Shown here one piece after another: positions 61,201 to 64,000 of a stretch of DNA of 64,000 nucleotides; positions within the stretch are counted from its first letter, which is position 1, and each line of letters opens with the position of its first letter. Both the position numbers and the translations under genes were made by a program. This stretch comes from Bugula neritina. Lineage: Eukaryota > Bryozoa > Gymnolaemata > Cheilostomatida > Bugulidae. The stretch is taken from assembly GCA_964035545.1 (NCBI GenBank), contig OZ037765.1:4957698-5021697 (forward strand), written 5' to 3'. The notes below the pieces were generated by a model. The model saw only the letters and a list, made by a program, of their open reading frames with translations. It searched no databases and had not been told where the DNA came from.

Positions 61201-63400
61201 GGTAGTAGTGGCAACCATGCTAACAGTGCAAAGGTATTCTTTCAGACTGGAAGTGATTAGAGTTGTGGTTACCTGAAGAGCTGGGCGAGGAGGTTGTGTT
61301 ACGGACTAGTGTATTGGGTACTACGTCGGGTGGGCGGGCAAAAGCGGAACTGTTTAAAGGATTTGAGCAAGAGATTCGAAAAGCATTAGTTTGCTGACGA
61401 CTGGCAGCACAATCTAGACCAGCGAATTCCTCAGATCTGACATCACGGTGAATATTAAAATCATAAGGTGTATGAGAAGCACCAAAGGGGAGAGAAGGCT
61501 GGCCGGCCTAAAAATATGTATATCACAATAAGCTGTGCACCTAGCACCATGGATATATCTATAACCATACTTTACTGAATGTTTCTGCTCTGGTGACATG
61601 TTGACATACTTTAGTATAAACATCCTAAAGACAGTTAAAATGTTCAGATAGCTACTAGGTCAAGGTGAAAATAAGGTGAAATTCCTTATAAACAGGTTAT
61701 GGGGTCTGCTACTAGACTGAGTGAATGATGATTAATAATGAATGTAAAATTACCTCCTTAAATATGCCAGCTGTAGGATGGTCGAAACCATTCATTAATG
61801 TGTTTGAACTATTCAATACCATATTTTGATTAGAACCTGCAAAAGTTTAATAAAATGAATGTCAAAGAGTGGTCATACTTTTAGCATATAAACTAGAGCT
61901 TTTCATGTGAATAAAGCCACTAGTATTCTACTCTCAACAAATTTAACTAAAAGCTATACTCTTACTCTAACCAAAGCTGCATAAATAGATGAATACAAGT
62001 GAAAAGTCACATAACAAATAATATACAACTATTAATATACATTAATAATAAATATAGCAAAGCAACAATTTAAAAATTAGAGAAAATTCAGATAATACAA
62101 TTAGGTTCCAGCAAGATATGCCCTTTTTGTTTGGCAAGTAATATTAACTTTCATCATCAACAGTTCCACCATAGAGGTATAGTTAATGAATTATCTCATT
62201 GAAATGTGGTGATGCGGGGTGAAAAATAATGCTACATAGTATCAGCTATAGGGACATAATGTAAAGAGAAGAAAGAACATTACACCTACCCGTAGCACCA
62301 AAAAATGAGGAATAATTAACAGCATTTTCCTGCGTTTCTGGAAGATAAGGTAAAAATAATGGTTGCCCAGGGACGCCAGCTAATGTGGGTGTGACTGGAC
62401 CCAGACTAAATGTCGTCAGGTCAACTGTATCATCATCAATAAGTGGCAACTCGCTCAGCTCATGTCCGTCGTTGAGGGCACGCAGATTGAAATCCAATAT
62501 ATCCTGAATTGTAAAACGTGAAAACACAGTTCGAGTGAAGTAGAAAAAAAGGAGCCTCATCATATTTATAAAAAGTGAAACGATTTTGAAAAAATACAGG
62601 AAACGCCTAAGAGCCCATGAACGAGAGTGTAATTTTCACAAATTCTATAAACTTAATGTACACAAATTTTTCAAGAATTTTTTACACAATACTTCATTGC
62701 AAGTGTAAAATAGGGGAGAGACAGTCAGAGGGTGGAAGCTAAAGAGACGAATAGCAAGTGTCAGCGATATTGTGCAGAAAATTAAGATATATTTCAAATC
62801 AATGTGATTGGCTCATCATTTTCAACACTCACACGAGCTTTTTTCTTGAGATGTTCAGTGAGCATTGTTTGCGCCTGAAAATCCATTTGAAGTTGTCTGT
62901 ACTTGTCAGGGTCATAGCTGTACAGGAGCAGCTTACTACTTGTTTCCTTCTCGTTCTCTTTTAAATTTGAATCCAGATGATGAAAATATTGATCTTTCCG
63001 CAATGTCAACAGAGCAGTCTGAAAATGAAGACGATTTACAAACCTGAATATGTGCATTAAACTGCCTACCAGATTTCTTTAAACATTTGTAAGTGCAGTC
63101 GTCATAATTAGTGATAAGCCTTGGCTCTATACAACAACATAACTTTCAAACTATAACAAACTCAATGTATGAGCATCTAGATTCTAGAAGTTGGGCTTAT
63201 CAAGAGAACACAACTTTGGTATTCACACAAAAGAGTTTTTAGCATTGGCTTCAATATCACTGTCTAGGAATGTTTCGACTGTACCAGATACTTAATAACG
63301 AGTTACTAACCTCCGCTCTGAAAGCTCTAGATTTGTAATAAAACACATCATGGGGCTCATGATCAGTCTGAGTCACAGAATCAACTCGAGTTTCTGCCAT
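55252..63400 (-). CDS. CCCH zinc-finger and RING-finger protein, family not recognised
   Basis: 601 residues in twelve exons: 63311-63400, 62833-63018, 62290-62503, 61754-61836, 61273-61507, 60871-60954, 59810-60008, 59174-59324, 57854-58075, 56944-57090, 55531-55623, 55252-55353; all GT-AG and in phase. The N-terminus (1-92) is charged and helix-like (FYYKSRAFRAETALLTLRKD). The middle is Ser/Pro/Asn-rich and probably disordered. Two tandem CCCH fingers follow at about 442-495: C-x8-C-x6-C-x3-H with a YRTELC lead-in like the tristetraprolin family, then C-x7-C-x4-C-x3-H. The C-terminal RING (about 540-585) has CSICLDRM, CGHDAFHYKCLKKW and CPLC. The domains suggest an RNA-binding ubiquitin ligase acting in the cytoplasm. 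Domain order differs from Roquin (RING first) and Makorin (RING between fingers). Unkempt also ends in a RING, but its N-terminal finger array is not matched. Confidence 0.85.
55860..56133. repeat. 42-bp minisatellite in a CCCH/RING intron
   Basis: About six units of 42 bp containing AGTGACATGACATGTCAGTG. Each has a TGACATGTCA palindrome. Open frames across it on the minus strand are a repeat artefact. Confidence 0.9.
58346..59113. mobile_element. TTAA-flanked MITE
   Basis: 768 bp between TTAA duplications at 58342-58345 and 59114-59117. The inverted ends start with 16 matching bases, AGGATTGCTCTATCTT, and then TAATAAA. No transposase. The TTAA target fits piggyBac or Kolobok-type transposition. 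It lies in a CCCH/RING intron. Confidence 0.85.
60017..60870. repeat. 21-bp minisatellite, about 40 copies, ending at a splice donor
   Basis: Unit CTAACTATACAGAGTAGACTA with single-base variants (TAAACTA, TGGACTA, GCAGACTA). A higher-order repeat is visible near 60040-60110 and 60200-60260. The right end abuts exon 6 of the CCCH/RING gene. The long plus-strand frame of repeated LLTIQSR is an artefact of a 21-bp unit without stops. Confidence 0.95.
61135..61270. mobile_element. Degenerate inverted-repeat element filling a CCCH/RING intron
   Basis: Imperfect arms: AACCACTACTAGTCTGAAGG on the left; on the reverse of the right arm, AACCACAACTC...CAGTCTGAAAG followed by TTTGCACTG in both. The right edge lies at the exon 5 donor (GTAACCAC). 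Confidence 0.55.
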
Positions 63401-64000
63401 TTATTGCCGACACTAAAGTAATTCCACACTTTGATAACACCAGCAGGGCAAGTAGCAAGTCACTGATCAACTACAGAAAATTTTCAACTATAATTGGCTA
63501 AATTTCACATTTCATTCTAGAACAAAACCCAGAGCTTGTGTACAGTGATATTTCTCCAGTGTGACTTTTAGAAAAGAACCTTCTGGAATTCAAAAAAGTT
63601 ATTTTCTGTCATGCATTTGATAAACCGTATTCATTGGAAAATAAAGACTTGAAGTTGATACAGCTAGTGCTATTTACTTTTATACAGCGGGAACAAATAG
63701 CAGAATTCAATCAACAAGATAATAATAAATAATAATAGTAAATATAACAGCAATAGACAAACTTACATTCACAGCAGTAAAGAAACTATCATCTATTTCA
63801 TGGTGTTACGCAGTCAAACTCAATGAGTAGTCACACAGCCTTAGGGCATGGACATACTTATTCAATTTGATATGACAATAGCTCAAACTGAAACTTGGAT
63901 TACAATATAACTACTATGATATAAGCATTATCAATATAATAACCAAAACATTACAGCAGTCAAAATAAGAACAGAAGTTGTTCATTTTTGAAATTATTGC
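63401..64000. other. Upstream region of the CCCH/RING gene
   Basis: AT-rich. A minus-strand GTAAGT at about 63763-63768 after CTGCTGTGAAT could be the donor of a 5' UTR exon, which is not proven. Nothing else is supported before the window edge. Confidence 0.35.

Noticed and set aside
63540-63575. ATTTCTCCAGTGTGA, resembling a motif inside the retroelement's MITE
   Set aside because: The match is about 15 bases with no extended similarity or inverted ends.

Overview
The window is nuclear DNA of an animal, most likely a marine invertebrate. It is AT-rich and carries intron-rich genes with GT-AG introns, a Rab GTPase, PPTC7, RAD9, VPS29 and a receptor guanylate cyclase. It also holds tRNA-derived SINEs, many small inverted-repeat elements (MITEs) and one LTR retroelement. 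The species cannot be fixed from the sequence. The mix of conserved animal genes with many MITEs would suit a sponge or cnidarian, but that is inference. Nothing looks prokaryotic.

Layout. 1-12 kb: mostly AT-rich non-coding DNA with SINE pieces, degenerate trinucleotide tracts and one tentative four-exon small gene on the minus strand (724-5691). 12.2-15.7 kb: complete seven-exon Rab22/Rab31-type GTPase (+). 16.7-22.8 kb: LTR retroelement with two 352-bp LTRs that look identical, visibly more GC-rich than its surroundings. It has gag, an apparent -1 frameshift signal, a protease, an integrase zinc-binding domain but no reverse transcriptase, and a spliced third ORF with C2H2-like fingers; a MITE sits near its 3' LTR. 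23.3-30.2 kb: complete six-exon PPTC7-type mitochondrial PP2C phosphatase (+). 31.0-36.4 kb: complete twelve-exon RAD9 (-), convergent with PPTC7. 38.0-40.0 kb: complete four-exon VPS29 (+), divergent from RAD9; its first coding exon is only the ATG. 40.7-54.8 kb: complete twenty-exon receptor guanylate cyclase (-), 849 residues, with a short cysteine-rich ectodomain that I do not recognise. 55.3-63.4 kb: complete twelve-exon gene (-) for a 601-residue protein with two CCCH fingers and a C-terminal RING.

All exon models were assembled by hand. Each listed junction is GT-AG and codon phases agree across every intron; the five conserved genes also follow the domain order of their families. The genes belong to separate pathways (endosomal trafficking, retromer, coenzyme Q/mitochondrial phosphatase, DNA-damage clamp, cGMP signalling, RNA binding/ubiquitin) and do not form an operon.

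The most unusual content is the retroelement: frameshift signal and spliced accessory zinc-finger ORF kept while the polymerase is gone. Next come the novel guanylate cyclase ectodomain, the CCCH-plus-RING architecture, and two minisatellites built over or against splice donor sites.
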